A stretch of 64,000 nt of DNA from Sedimentisphaerales bacterium (lineage in GTDB: Bacteria > Planctomycetota > Phycisphaerae > Sedimentisphaerales > Anaerobacaceae): contig JAFGPS010000115.1 in the NCBI GenBank assembly GCA_016936075.1, positions 16,209 to 80,208 of the forward strand, in the 5' to 3' direction. This document shows, in pieces, positions 56,801 through 62,180 of this stretch. The first letter of the stretch is position 1. Each line of letters starts with the position of its first letter. Both the position numbers and the translations under genes were made by a program. The notes under the pieces were generated by a model. It was not told the origin of the DNA. It was given only the letters and a program-made list of their open reading frames with translations, and made no database searches.

Positions 56801-57395
56801 TACCGGGTGCACCGTCAAGCTCTGCTTTATTGATCCATATGTTCTGAGCCAGCACAGGATGTCTATAATCAATACCAGTATCAGCTACTGCTACGGTAAC
56901 TTCAGATTGGTTTGTTTGTGTACCTTCTGTTATTTGAGATGCCTGAGCGGCGTTGTAAGTATTTATCAATGTAGTAATACTGTTTGAAGATCCGAGCAGA
57001 CTATACTTATAATTCGGTTCTGCATAGCGAATATTAGCAGAGAGGTTAAACTGAATAAATGCCTCTACAACAGATGTGCCTTTGGGCAGTTTAATGACTG
57101 CCAGACCTTCTTTAACGGAGTCGTATTCCCTGTCAACAACTGAACCGGAAACAATATAATCCGAGACAAGGTTACGAATTGACCGTCTTGTCCTTGGTCC
57201 GGTTATAACAGGTCCGTTTGCAGACTGATCACTCGAAGCAGGATCATTAAAGCATACAAGAAGCTCATCCTGTTTGAAACTTGAGGATTGCCCGTAAGAT
57301 AAATTTTGCAATCCAAAAGTTGGTAAATCAGACGCTGCAGAAAAAACAGCAGTTAACAATACAATCATTATGTCGAATATAATTTTACGTTTCAT
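38811..57395 (-). CDS. Giant exported subtilisin - beta-helix - NIDO - dockerin protein
   Basis: One uninterrupted frame of about 6194 residues from the ATG at 57395 (MKRKIIFDIMIVLLTAVFSAAS, Sec signal). Residues about 150-470 form an S8 peptidase with the triad in VAVADTGIDYRHP, HGTHIAGI and GTSMSAANAS. Then six blocks follow, each opening with a bacterial-repeat domain (ITLTAEPEKGYIVDKWIG type) and PGTY/ITLTS entry, continuing in parallel beta-helix repeats and closing with a VDIGFHY-type signature near residues 834, 2010, 2990, 4036, 5148 and 5786. Two NIDO-like domains lie near 3710-3940 and 4820-5040. A Gly-rich collagen-like tract is near 1260-1500. A dockerin-like segment (NFDGKVDANDAAFMTAY) and three Fn3-like repeats end it. 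Likely a surface or released adhesin/polysaccharide-binding protein; the target is unknown. Confidence 0.9.
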   Translation of the reverse strand: MKRKIIFDIMIVLLTAVFSAASDLPTFGLQNLSYGQSSSFKQDELLVCFNDPASSDQSANGPVITGPRTRRSIRNLVSDYIVSGSVVDREYDSVKEGLAVIKLPKGTSVVEAFIQFNLSANIRYAEPNYKYSLLGSSNSITTLINTYNAAQASQITEGTQTNQSEVTVAVADTGIDYRHPVLAQNIWINKAELDGAPGIDDDGNGYIDDIYGYDFAGAIASDRTDSDSDPIDTHYHGTHIAGIINNIGNNTENSDLNVKINLMALKIFADDYSLEPSVFVSDAVEAIGYAANNGAKIINASWGGGTYSQVLYDSIKDAGNKGLLVIAAAGNGYGNNNDLNPVYPASFDLDNVISVMSVDEDNNVSGFSNFGPSSVDIAAPGKNISSATPTYLTTAMVSDSIPSVEAMLSGTSMSAANASAQFAVIMAQNPSLSAKLVKSLMLTNVEPIFASPRPNLSGGSVNLEMALMGAPNTRTGKILNTRYSPADTAHLYTSIQSAIDDASDGDILIVESDKSYKEVIDFMGKKITLRSGDITDPNNTETSPGNTYISGEYNPGSSVVTFHNNENSQTIIQGFTIGWGTSQYGGGISCENSSPTILDCIISNNTATNYGGGIDCLNASPKIKDCSIINNTTSGYSSIGAGINCEYASPEIINCTISYNFAGNMGSAIACYHSNAIITNCQIISNSSTYHSGSIHLEYSSPNISNCTIYSGEPMATQDGGIYAFLNSNPTITNCILWNNGDELKNCVATFSCVEDGDLGLGNIKSNPMFLNGPLGSCYLTQIAAGQLVNSPCVNTGNPTINDYLKTSTYTTATDAIIDNSPIDMGFHYPSMPAPLVHLGVQEILTIDGEVIPITPDIAEYSRGHVDPNEGTFRKQEVVQLTAYPDPNCKLVTWIGTNDDTTTSLNNTITMTGDKTVQVEFAEIPLYELKTEVIGGQGTLTPLYKRGQFFREGTVITLTAEPEKGYIVDKWIGTDDDTLWTKTNTVTIDSDKEVTVSFRQPRVVRVPAEYSSISSAINAVDTHGDKIILTPGTYDIYSPRFEGYNFQGKAITLTSEYPDDPTCVASTIIDLHQNGRAFIFENSEGQDSVIDGLTIRNGLAVFDPNRTEQSPPPAGADGVNAYGGAIACFNGSSPTLSNLLIENCRAQGEIGVDGEAPEAPQAPEQPGETQAEAQAADPAEPEPDSADPNAPVNGIDGEDGLDGVAGPNGVAGPNGVSGNDGGTGGDGLGGALYFEANSSPIILNITIRNCGAIGGNAGAGADGQAGGNGQAGGTGQTGQQGQNGGPGLEGGDQGNGGNGGNGGDGGLGGDGGLGGTGGNGGNGGDALGGAIYLGPNCMPEIKYLTVENCYTVLGLGNIAGAGGAGGTGGAAGAGGAGGAGGAGAAEGAEGQAGAEGTPGNGGDGGVGGTTGYNGENSLGAAIYCGEDCQVEILNSQFQSNETYAILNVNREYAGGNGGAGAAGGTGTAGNGTPGNGGDGGDGYEPGAGGAAGGQDASEGSQGSYSSSSTKNYGGSNYYSAGCKVILTNCTFGTSIVDGAYGGAEFYSRNCTTTITNCVFSGNNSGAYGGAQAFDPNCTVTITGTQYTSNLSGRVTRGNSSVSYGNPKGGALYWNYDSRITIDNCSFTGHQLGSQDSKGGAIYAGGISNGNDFHNGSTVSITNSTFSENTARYGGAMNWYGYEADIEIINCIFLSNESQDGGALYWNGGKPLIKDSRFRENIASGPTYSIEIPQDPIDPNNEATWPAGFDPNDPNTYPVPGDANSLANPPSLFEEATTNCGGGGGIVCWSSDAIIENCIIAENTSKGSGGGITFGGSPAEPLLKNCLVKSNTALIGGGGIMSMWNATPTIENCTIVENSASDPDISGRGKGGGLFCSYESNTTLVNSIVWDNQAQQGTQIAIGSESNPRKLDYPAVLHVSHSAIQGGQSNIVVEPDRTLNWLEGNIEADPLLVAGYFLSRVSTGQNANSPAIDAGSDLAANFGLDQLSTSVDNEPDTGIVDLGFHYWGQGQYNLTVNIKGNGTVTVTPAGGKYFEYTRVILTAHPAEGYRVRNWEGSDNDPSWNINDNIVTIGTANKVVTVEFEEDVTRIIMVPSQVDTLQGAIEEASYGDTKIIVDPGTYTIGNVEGIDFGGKNIVMQSSDPNNPSIVASTIIDCGLSSTEKYARQRAFHFHSGETADCIIEGFTIRNASWIGDVGVAGGLYDGGPLDYDPNDEDPPSIMDSGTDASGDAYGGAILCENASSPTFRKNTIEDCTVTAATGGDGIDGTDIEDAQSTVDGYWGGHGGNATGDSYGGAIACLDGSSPNFTNCTITDCIARGAWAGDGGDGSQQNAGTGWQGAGGDGGIAQGDGHGGAVYCENGSNAVFTNCTFTNNHAAPGIAGTAGVRGPGGTLEDPYPRDEETDNALDGGAGAYSTAGTIAGGAVYQNNSSPAFINCEFNGNRAYQEVTQLTSDLALEQEYDYYFTQGGAIFANPGSTITLQKCTLEDNANQAVNANSQCVVDINECAFIENLGAAYSASSNIGDFIVGSTATLIIPNDMDLSDSDVQQIIGELRAQYETLYVERENGTLLATYTSSSSATYSSKVSAVSSDGGGAIFIGENCPSVMIQKSRFLKNTATIGGAIHLYSNTNIIDCIFTGNESEDNGGTIAADYDGGDYADPILLQIQACSFGGSKAISGLNGRGGAIYIKNDVEAIINDSAFVKNYAKNGGVLVAVSANVTMNNCTINSNQCVGGTGLTAGSEYEESFGIVYLSDMADSLDLGGALVFITSDAYISNSTFYDNTAGGANGSGGAIAFYGGGGQIDHTIENCLFTENSSNRDGGVISGRFFVAPNFTNCTFSGNRTNELGGAFFLDLYSKANIANSIFYNNNKHAIIEANTKDGTYTNCLFYGNEDGDFGSSDSVTKETQTFSGTYLSNTNIIADPKFTEGPLGKVYLSSGAAGQDVNSPAIDAGDTLIENTNLAQYTTRTDNIHDEGIVDIGYHFRDATTLQLFNLTTKVIGAGGTIQPNSGTFYEGTVITVSVTPDGGYRPSIWTGTLDDTSKALENFVIMWMDRDVTITFEKTNTFVVGSNPKYTTIQRTIEAAEDGDTVILPGGPYNPPDPFDNILIDKGITLTSENPDDPDVVNQTILTSYTFTINTFDTEATIDGIIFQNGRMSITSCSPTIRNCSFIDCRWRGVDGVNDTQDPDDGENGVSVSGGAIVIQEGSPYIQNCRFENCAVFGGNGGHGDSANPSGFDGGWAGWAYGGAVYAGYFSNPTFRDCVFVGNTAEGGNGGNGGNATGQDAEYGGRGGNWIFSPTEEEDIAEWWDGWMYGDYGPDGTTSTDDSSPYENRYKDYWKYSGYGGAVFCENYSSPVFYNCVFEDNHTFGGVCGVGGTGPSNPDYPFPTRNMDIENLGGTIYATLHSNPEFYNCTITNSSANMDSDVNIPDDIMISYGGAVAFEDDCSLKFVDCEISDSEACIGGGIYWSNSTITMINSIISDSHAYHGGGLYSTNSDGSIFDSTISNNKALVETAPPSTDPNDPNIIIPSETDLIFGRGGGYHSLGSSVEVTDSIFTKNISSGSGGGIYYSGNGLTQVDNPLLKNCLVTQNSSNHDGGGISSTWLASPLVQNCTIVNNTVTGSNVSNGYGGGVYASYNSTMNIVDSIIWSNFAQEGSQVAVAGGDPYEPRPSSMFINNSTIHNMEKNEFTLINPNSQPVIRSGFDSGSLAANNDGSTGLVDIGFEINFYGKQYSRLYVNNNGNVSFDESMWQYTPEGLTSNIPTSIIAPFFADVDTIDPNASDDPNAPNDPNDPNNVVPNIVTYGTGTIGGRNAFGVNWIDVGYFNQNYDKLNSFQLIIIDRSDRKAGDFDIEFNYGTINWETGDASEGQYGYSGQSAHAGFSNGTGDVGTYYELFGSGINGYFLDDSPTGLVHDSRNSSVNGRYIFAMLDGSPEMSVGDPVYVEPLSSLDTYNKELWADTAGWDPESGNIVDDPLFVTGYFLSQTAAGQSANSPAVNSGSVNADERYEPNIYTTRNDGISDTGLVDMGYHYTISYLQSLTVNIVNENGRILRPEEAHGHVNPTFGSYTKGSKVTIVAYPDPNYRVAKWTGTDSDYSTSVNQTITINESRVVTVRFEEIPQYTLNVQAQGLGTVEPSSGMYFDGDIVHIVATPNDPNLFVRGWYNNIGQLISRSKELDLLMNSDKNITVTFGTGVLKQISGGGDALALAYAEGSSGDTIVVAPGTYSGNIALTKDIRIISTNPDDPENVAQTIINASDGRAFTISNNATSKTVIDGFTINGGGIYIGSNANPVLANLKINNASVSNENGGAIFIGENSNPSISGIKINNCSVNNGNGGGIYISDGAIPSMSKIEITNCRANGGNAGGIYVDSNVNNTFTNITITGCTASGSGGDVYVASNSSPVFNYCMFLDSNANLGGGIYYAQGCIATLNNCTISGNTSSRGAGIFLSSGVLSTLNACYILNNTASSNGGGIFFSSNCNSGIVDCNISGNSAESYGGAIDYSENCTFNITDCNMARNIAGDGGGIYFSAYSSGLLSNSSITDCNATEDGSAIYLIDSNDVSIVDCDISRNISKRGTIFTMNSPDSEIIGCNISYNEATNLVITYSYQIPDPNWVPDPNDPNATAPLVPISPTDPNFNLNDPNLVTNKIQSTSGIAQGGGIWSYVGPSTIKDCQITYNLGSTSGGGIYLLGDGNSQTVIKNCLIANNTSGRDGGGISNNWQNDILIANCTIVNNTLSGLNSRGGGFYNSYESSGEIRDSIIWGNMSTNGSQIAVSSGDVPYPLTSKLKVTYSDIDLSKRKTTEVVLPNATPVIRTGFDSESLAANDDGSTGAVDIGFTINYFGFRFDKLYVNNNGNVTFNGPMGTYTPFGLTTDLGETGPIIAPFFADVDTNPGDSNSTTYPVVTYGTGIVGGHKAFGVNWVGVGYYPSRWDKTNSFQLILIDRSDRTNGDFDIEFNYEQIQWETGGASGGSNGLGGNSVHVGFTNGTGEADTFYEFEGSGINGAFLNSNPETGLIYDSRKSKLLGRYIFTVTAGALDVSNVRGPIDVETGNIIEGWDPIDPNNPLDPNDPDGPWDSGLGNISIDPNFAVGYYLSQIASGQAIDSSCIDAGSGDVNDPGIALGGNTTRMDGVADTGIVDIGYHYPKGLAKYNLTVNVSEHGTVDPNSGTYFDGTELTIKAVPDTGYRVKGWYDEQNELLFEEKSMTIIMDSDKVITVIFEPRTIINVSGGRDAIQLAIDAAHNGDILVLSSGTYDPNINFGGKKITLVSTNPDDSDIVAATIIDCNQESRAFIFENGEDSDAIISGITIINGSSGDENGGGIFIATGCSPTIRNVVINSCTSNNDGGGIYVSASASPTFIGCTITDCESSEGGAVYCSIDSSPVFESCTFNNNVASVGAGVFFGSSSEAEITDCAFTNNTGENAGGFFCNPYSIITVVDCNIYNNDANFGGGFYASNFATLTMNNTLLSNNYAITEGGAGYWLKANVELNNCNIKSNTAIRGGGLWYSNSPLTEISNCTLFNNMAGSIIDSNDPNDPNNPNDPNALTPGQGGGIYNFSTMALITDCKIRNNTANTSGGGIYISGDSNSPMIVNNLIESNLAGRDGGGISANWQSSPLITSCTFVSNTAPGIYANSNGKGYGGGLNCSYHAVCTVTNSIFWNNSASNGPEIAVGTGFEYDPRPSTLYISYSDIKPSGSAIWVDTGCQLNPGVVNAHNIDDNPLFVSTPRGNYYLSQTISGQLQNSPCVDAGSDDLSMLGIARFVYTTRTDEGQDMGMLDIGFHYPTAQPDKIFDIHTDGTIDIDDVNDFMEILNVGETCSAANSWCYGADFNFDGKVDANDAAFMTAYMWLGAEDDIAPNPNPSLWDAEPSIIGTSVSMSAQEALDSWFDYWGMDVEYYFDCVYGNCHDSGWITSRSYTDSGLELNTEFAYRVRVRDAFPGIPDDGTGETGNKTKWSSTAYVGGTDTTPPAPVPTIISYTSDTNSISLVASVSYDASGFVEYSFESITAGGHNSGWITDPNYTDPNLDPGTEYIYKVQARDAYNNVTIWSDEFTAYTAEPGDENPPTPNPMTWDETADVNGLPHEIEGDETKYNIFYEMTATTATDDSGGLIEYQFQCIDDYRYSSKGTDGWITENTYTVQIGVTGFRYRFRVRARDEFGNTTGWSIAIPALTLNQVTAWENGDLTLDDILGN
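52900..53660 (-). repeat. Gly-rich low-complexity region in the giant gene
   Basis: Codons for GNGGNGGDGG and GAGGAGGAGG-type peptides make a GC-rich tandem tract of about 750 bases. Open frames on the plus strand here (His/Arg/Leu-rich, such as 53204-53407 and 53417-53641) are by-products of the repeat. Such tracts are prone to slippage and assembly error. Confidence 0.75.
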
Positions 57396-57516
57396 TTTTT
57401 TGCTTCTAAATAAGTACATAATTTATTTGAAACCTTAAAATACTTTGTAATAACATTTATTGTTATCCATAATGCACGAAAATGTGCAGTACACCCCAAA
57501 AGACCTTTTTAGTCGA

Positions 57517-60500
57517 TTAATAAAGGCTTTCCATTTCACCTAAAGTTTTAGCTTCGCTCTCTTCCTGTAAAATGATAATTGGCTTAACCAGTACTAATAC
57601 TATTTTCTGGTCCTTGACGTAAGAACGATTGCTGAATAACCTGTTAATAATCGGAATTTTGCTTAAAATAGGTACACCGGCTTCTTTTTCCGCTTCCTGA
57701 CTCATTTTCTGGCCGCCTAATAACAAAGTTCCGCAATCAGGAACACTAACACGAGTTGAAACAGTTGACGTTGAAGTTTCTGGTTGTTCTGCTCTGAATT
57801 CTGAAATGGTACCATCATCAGCAATATAATCAACTGCAAATTTATGAATTCTTAAAAGTTCCACAATTGAAAATTGAATGTTCAGGATAACATACTTCTT
57901 GTCATGTGAAATAATCGGTTGAACACTCAAAGGGGCTTGTGGTGGATCCTCTACTTCTTGTACTTCTACCTCCACACTGGAAGTAGTAGATGAAGAATTG
58001 ATACCGGTTGGAGTAACTGTTGTCGAACGCGAAGGAGGAAGCATATAATATAGTCTTTCGCGCGTTTCAAATGATGCCATTTCTCCGTTTAGAACAGTCA
58101 CTCTTGGTGCATTCAGCGTTTTTATATCAGTACGAGCTTGAGTTGCGCGAACCAGGAACGATACCTGCAAATCGTCGAGAATAGTACCATAACCACCTGC
58201 AACGCCCATGGAAGCACCAATTGTTCCAAGACTACCTGTAATACCTGAAGCTTCGGGTTGAGCTGATACAAAACTACCTTGCTGGGTTTCGATCTGACCC
58301 CACTTTCCGCCTGCATTAAGTGTGAAATCCAAATCAAGTCCGACATCATTGAGCCAGTTCTCGGTTACACTAAGGAATCTTAATTCTATCGATACCTGTT
58401 CCCCAAGTCCCTGTCGCATTGATTCCAGGAATTTTTCGATTTTAGCATGAACTTCAGGTGTATTTGTAACAGCCAGTTTTTTAGGTGAAGCTTGTGGGTA
58501 TGCATACATAGTACCATCTGCTTCTTCGTCCATTTCATACCATGAGTCCGGTTCGATGAGTTCCATAACCAGGTTTATAAGTTCCTGGCTTGTGTTTCCG
58601 CCCATCATACTGCTTCCGCCATATCCGCCCATCATACTGCTTCCACCGTATCCACCCATCATACTGCTTCCACCGTATCCGCCCATCATACTGCTTCCGC
58701 CGTATCCGCCATAGCTGCTTCCGCCATAGCTGCTTCCGCCATAGCTGCTTCCGCCATATCCGCCGCCAAGACCTGTATTACCGTAGCTGCTTCCGCCGTA
58801 GCCACCCATCATACTGCTTCCGCCGTATCCGCCCATCATACTGCTGCCGCCGTAGCCGCCCATCATACTGCTTCCGCCATAACCGCCCATCATGCCGCCC
58901 ATCATACCGCCGCCCATCATACCGCCCATCATACCGCCCATCATGCCTCCTCCTCCCATAGAAGGCATACCAACTAGGTCGGCGATATCGTAAGTACGTT
59001 GAACTAAATTACTTGGAAGTGCGTCTTCTGTAGCTATTAATATAACACCTTCACGGACTACATATCCAATTGGAAGGTCAGTAGTAGAAAGACCTGATAG
59101 TAAAACTTCAAGGGCCGCCTTAAGTTTCACGTTTGTTAAAGGACCCATCTCAGCAGGGGTTGTCGGTTGTATATCGGGTAAATCCGCCAAATCACGCCAG
59201 TTAGGCTGTATTTGCAGAGGAGGTTCTACCGCATTTTTGATTTCATTCAAAACTTCTTCAAAAGACATTAGAGGATCTAAGCTTGATAAATCAACAATTT
59301 CATCCAATTGTTTATAAACAGCTTCTTCTCTTTCATCTATGCCATAAGGCCTTTCCGGTTGTCTTGTTTTCATATTTGATAATTGTCGCCAATTTGTGGG
59401 ATAGGTAACTATATCTGCATATGGAATTCTGGCTTCATCACCCTGTAAAAGGATATCTGCGTGCTGTTTACGCATTTCATTCTCGAGTTCGATTTGTCTC
59501 TTGAAGTATCTCCTGTCTTCAACATCTTGTTTTTTATTCAAAGCCCAGTCATTTCTTGGGTCGATTTCAAGCAGATTTTCCAATTGGCCAAGTGCCGCGT
59601 CATAATTTTCAAGCTTAATATTTTCTGTTGTGCCGGCCTTTAATTCTTTAATTCTTTGATTCTTTTCATCATCCCTTCGTTTTCTTAGAAGCTCCTGCTC
59701 CTTCAATGCCTGGATATTTTGTGTTTCCTGGTCTTGTTGAGACTGTATCTGCTCCTGATTGCTTATATGATCATTAAGAGCCTTCAGTTGTATCTGATAT
59801 TTCGAGTAAACTTCATCTCCAAGTTCCATTTGATACTGGTCGACAAAAATCTGTGTCTTCTGTACTTCAAATTTAGCAAGATCAAATTTTCCCTCGCTAA
59901 TATAACTATTAACTTTAACTACAGACTCAGCATTAAGAGCTTTGATATATTCTCTTATTATATTTCTTTCTTTAACAACTAAGTCGAGATAGCTTTCGTC
60001 CTGTTCTGTTGTTGCACCAGGTTCACTACCCATAACCTGTGGCTGAATAATCCTGTTATCCGCAGATTCAGAAGCAGCCGATGAAAGCAGATTTTGATTG
60101 GTTGTTGAGTATAAACCTTTGGTTTTAGCCAGAATTTTATCAATATCGTCTATTTTGCTTCGTATATATTCCGACATTTCAGATGGGATTGTCCCGCTGT
60201 TCAATACCAGTATATAGCCTTCTTTTGCTTTTTCATATTGACCATTGCTTTCATAAGCTTTGCTCTGCTGAAAAATTGAATTATATATCTCAGCATTATT
60301 ATTATTAGTAACTGTATTCTGGGGAGTCTGTAATGGTGTTGATGATTGTACCGGTTTTACCAGAGATGACGGTTTTGTGGTAGAATCAGATGTTTGCAGG
60401 CTTGGGCCGTTTAAAGTTATGCGAGTATTAATTTCCTTAAGGGAATTGATAGTTTCGGCTCTCTCTATTTGCGGAAGGAACTCGTTCTTTTGAATTGATT

Positions 60501-60900
60501 CGAGCAAAACCTTTGCTTCAGAGAGTTGATTCTTCTTGTATAATGCCTCGGCTGACAAGAAAATGTCCAGAGCCTTCTTCTGTTCGATAACAGCTTTTTG
60601 AGTCTTCTCTATCTTCATCTGCAATTGCTCGCGTTCCTGCTCAGATAGATTTTCCTGGTATTTCTGAGCCATAACGTAAGTACCGGCAGCTTCTTCATAA
60701 AAGCCTTCCTGGTACTGGTTATCTGCGATTTCGATGTAATCGTAAATGATTTGATGAATTGCCTTTTCGGGATCAAAGCTTTCGTCTGCACGTATAGACG
60801 CTGTTATCGTCATAACCAGTACAAATGAAAGAATTGATATTTTAACTAATGAAGAAATACTGCCCCAAAAGATTTTTGTCGAGAAATTTGGCTTGTTCAA
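57517..60900 (-). CDS. Secretin-family protein with TPR-like N-terminus and Gly/Met repeats
   Basis: 1127 residues if it starts at TTG 60900, which has a perfect AGGAGG 6 bases upstream; the TTG at 60951 used by the track has no such site. The Sec signal is ISILSFVLVMTITASIRA. Residues about 40-500 are helical, TPR-like and Gln-rich. ERPYGIDEREEAVYKQLDEIVDLSSLD leads into an STN/N0-like part (VTYKL-type fold, NVKLKAALEVLLSGL). Residues about 655-770 are a repeat of GGYGGSSMMGG units. N1 and secretin domains follow, with LNAPRVTVLNGEMASF and GVPILSKIPIINRLFSNR. It should form an outer-membrane ring. No other secretion genes are near. It is upstream of the giant exported gene on the same strand, which it might serve (inference). 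Confidence 0.85.
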   Translation of the reverse strand: MNKPNFSTKIFWGSISSLVKISILSFVLVMTITASIRADESFDPEKAIHQIIYDYIEIADNQYQEGFYEEAAGTYVMAQKYQENLSEQEREQLQMKIEKTQKAVIEQKKALDIFLSAEALYKKNQLSEAKVLLESIQKNEFLPQIERAETINSLKEINTRITLNGPSLQTSDSTTKPSSLVKPVQSSTPLQTPQNTVTNNNNAEIYNSIFQQSKAYESNGQYEKAKEGYILVLNSGTIPSEMSEYIRSKIDDIDKILAKTKGLYSTTNQNLLSSAASESADNRIIQPQVMGSEPGATTEQDESYLDLVVKERNIIREYIKALNAESVVKVNSYISEGKFDLAKFEVQKTQIFVDQYQMELGDEVYSKYQIQLKALNDHISNQEQIQSQQDQETQNIQALKEQELLRKRRDDEKNQRIKELKAGTTENIKLENYDAALGQLENLLEIDPRNDWALNKKQDVEDRRYFKRQIELENEMRKQHADILLQGDEARIPYADIVTYPTNWRQLSNMKTRQPERPYGIDEREEAVYKQLDEIVDLSSLDPLMSFEEVLNEIKNAVEPPLQIQPNWRDLADLPDIQPTTPAEMGPLTNVKLKAALEVLLSGLSTTDLPIGYVVREGVILIATEDALPSNLVQRTYDIADLVGMPSMGGGGMMGGMMGGMMGGGMMGGMMGGYGGSSMMGGYGGSSMMGGYGGSSMMGGYGGSSYGNTGLGGGYGGSSYGGSSYGGSSYGGYGGSSMMGGYGGSSMMGGYGGSSMMGGYGGSSMMGGNTSQELINLVMELIEPDSWYEMDEEADGTMYAYPQASPKKLAVTNTPEVHAKIEKFLESMRQGLGEQVSIELRFLSVTENWLNDVGLDLDFTLNAGGKWGQIETQQGSFVSAQPEASGITGSLGTIGASMGVAGGYGTILDDLQVSFLVRATQARTDIKTLNAPRVTVLNGEMASFETRERLYYMLPPSRSTTVTPTGINSSSTTSSVEVEVQEVEDPPQAPLSVQPIISHDKKYVILNIQFSIVELLRIHKFAVDYIADDGTISEFRAEQPETSTSTVSTRVSVPDCGTLLLGGQKMSQEAEKEAGVPILSKIPIINRLFSNRSYVKDQKIVLVLVKPIIILQEESEAKTLGEMESLY
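58600..58945 (-). repeat. Tandem repeats encoding GGYGGSSMM units
   Basis: About 27-base units (plus-strand form CCGCCCATCATACTGCTTCC, then GCCGTAT) are repeated, with shorter GGSSY units in the middle. They code for Gly/Ser/Met/Tyr-rich peptide in the secretin and are not CRISPR spacers. Confidence 0.85.
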
Positions 60901-61109
60901 AATAAACCTCCTGCCTTCAATAAAAACCACCCTCGTAGGGATAACACCCAACGATTTTAATATGTTTCAACAACCTCCAGTTCCAAGCATTGACCGGACT
61001 TATATTACTTCAGTTTACAAAAATTTTAGATTATTGCAAGAGAAAAATTTGATTTAAGTGTGTTTGGCCGATAATATCTATACCAATAATATTGAAATTA
61101 ATAAGTTGT

Positions 61110-61127
61110 TTTTCAGCGGCCTGAAAA
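61110..61127. promoter_or_regulatory. 7-bp inverted repeat upstream of tsaB
   Basis: TTTTCAG (61110-61116) and CTGAAAA (61121-61127) flank CGGC in the divergent region between the secretin gene and tsaB. It overlaps a poor promoter-like sequence (TTGTTT...ATAGTA). It may be an operator. Confidence 0.3.
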
Positions 61128-61191
61128 TATAGTAGTATTAAAATGCCTTTTTTTATGGTGAAAATCATGTTTGAAAACGAATTGAGTAATT

Positions 61192-61950
61192 ATGAATAAT
61201 GAACCAGTTATTTTAGCTATAGAAACTTCCAGCAGATTAGGTTCGGTTGCATTGGGTTTTGGTAACAAAATCGTGGCTGAGACATCGTTTTCAGGATTTA
61301 TGAAGCATAGTTCAGAGATTTTTCCATCTGTACAAAGGCTTCTGGAACAATATGACCTGACACCAGATAGAATTGAGCATTTATATATTTCTAATGGCCC
61401 GGGCAGTTTTACTGGTTTGCGTATCGCTGTTTCGTTTGCGAAAATCATGTATTTGGCAAATTCATTAAAAATCGTTGCAGTCGATTCTTTGGATGTAGTT
61501 GCCTTCAATGCGATAGAAATTATTAAAGGGCAGGGGGGCAGTGAAGGGATATCGGACCAGACTTACGGGGATGTAATAAATAAAATCGCGGTAATCATTG
61601 ATGCTAAAAGAGGGCAGTTCTTTATTTCTGAATATAATGTGATACGAAACGGCTCGGACTTGTCTCTCGATAAAATTACTGACGATTCCATATTAAGTGC
61701 AGGGGAGTTTTGTCAAAAAGCATCTGAGCAGGATGATACAGTCTGGCTTCTTGGGGATGGATTGTTATATTACAGTCAGGAGTTTAAGAATGGAAATATA
61801 GATTTTCTTGAAGAAAAATACTGGAGCCCAAAAGCTTCTTGTGTTTATAAAATTGGCTGGGAAATGGCACAAAATAAAAAGTTTAATGATCCGATAACAC
61901 TCAAGCCGAACTATTTATTTCGACCTGAAATTCGCGTAAAGTTACGTTAG
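61192..61950 (+). CDS. tsaB: tRNA threonylcarbamoyladenosine biosynthesis protein TsaB
   Basis: 252 residues, somewhat longer than E. coli TsaB (231). The ASKHA-fold N-terminus ILAIETSSRLGSVALGFGNKIVAE and the motif LYISNGPGSFTGLRIAVSFAKIMYLA are diagnostic. TsaB works with TsaD and TsaE to add threonylcarbamoyl to A37 of ANN-decoding tRNAs. The partners are not in this window. It stands between the divergent secretin gene and rex and may be monocistronic. Replacement of the D/H metal-site residues, which distinguishes TsaB from TsaD, fits the short form. Confidence 0.93.
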   Translation: MNNEPVILAIETSSRLGSVALGFGNKIVAETSFSGFMKHSSEIFPSVQRLLEQYDLTPDRIEHLYISNGPGSFTGLRIAVSFAKIMYLANSLKIVAVDSLDVVAFNAIEIIKGQGGSEGISDQTYGDVINKIAVIIDAKRGQFFISEYNVIRNGSDLSLDKITDDSILSAGEFCQKASEQDDTVWLLGDGLLYYSQEFKNGNIDFLEEKYWSPKASCVYKIGWEMAQNKKFNDPITLKPNYLFRPEIRVKLR

Positions 61951-62113
61951 GTATCATTTCCTTTATTTGTGATAGGTAGCATATTATCTTTAATTAGAAA
62001 AGGTTTTTATTTATTTTAGAAATGTTTTATAGCTTGTTGGGGATATAAATATCTATGCGAAAAGCCTTTAAGCGTATTTAGTTTTTTTTCATTTCAAAAA
62101 TATAAGATTTATT

Positions 62114-62142
62114 TTGACAAAGACAAATAAAAAATATAGACT
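62114..62142 (+). promoter_or_regulatory. Promoter of rex
   Basis: TTGACA (62114-62119), a 17-base spacer and TAGACT (62137-62142); TATAGA at 62135 is an overlapping alternative with 15 bases. It is followed by a Rex half-site (TTGTGATT, 62142-62149) and a full Rex operator. Confidence 0.6.
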
Positions 62143-62162
62143 TGTGATTTTATTGTTTGTGC

Positions 62163-62180
62163 ATGTGAACGCAATCACAA
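62163..62180. promoter_or_regulatory. Rex operator (ROP)
   Basis: ATGTGAACGCAATCACAA matches the Rex consensus TTGTGA-N6-TCACAA except at the first base. It lies 20-40 bases past the promoter, where bound Rex would block transcription. The half-site at 62142-62149 also pairs with AATCACAA of this operator, so a second binding mode is possible. Confidence 0.75.

Noticed and set aside
58590-58961. Tandem repeats suggestive of a CRISPR array, and a Cys/Arg/Ser-rich plus-strand ORF
   Set aside because: The units are contiguous, have no unique spacers and code for GGYGGSSMM in the secretin; the plus-strand ORF is its shadow.
57517-60951. TTG 60951 as secretin start
   Set aside because: AGGAGG stands 6 bases before TTG 60900, and that start gives a normal signal peptide.
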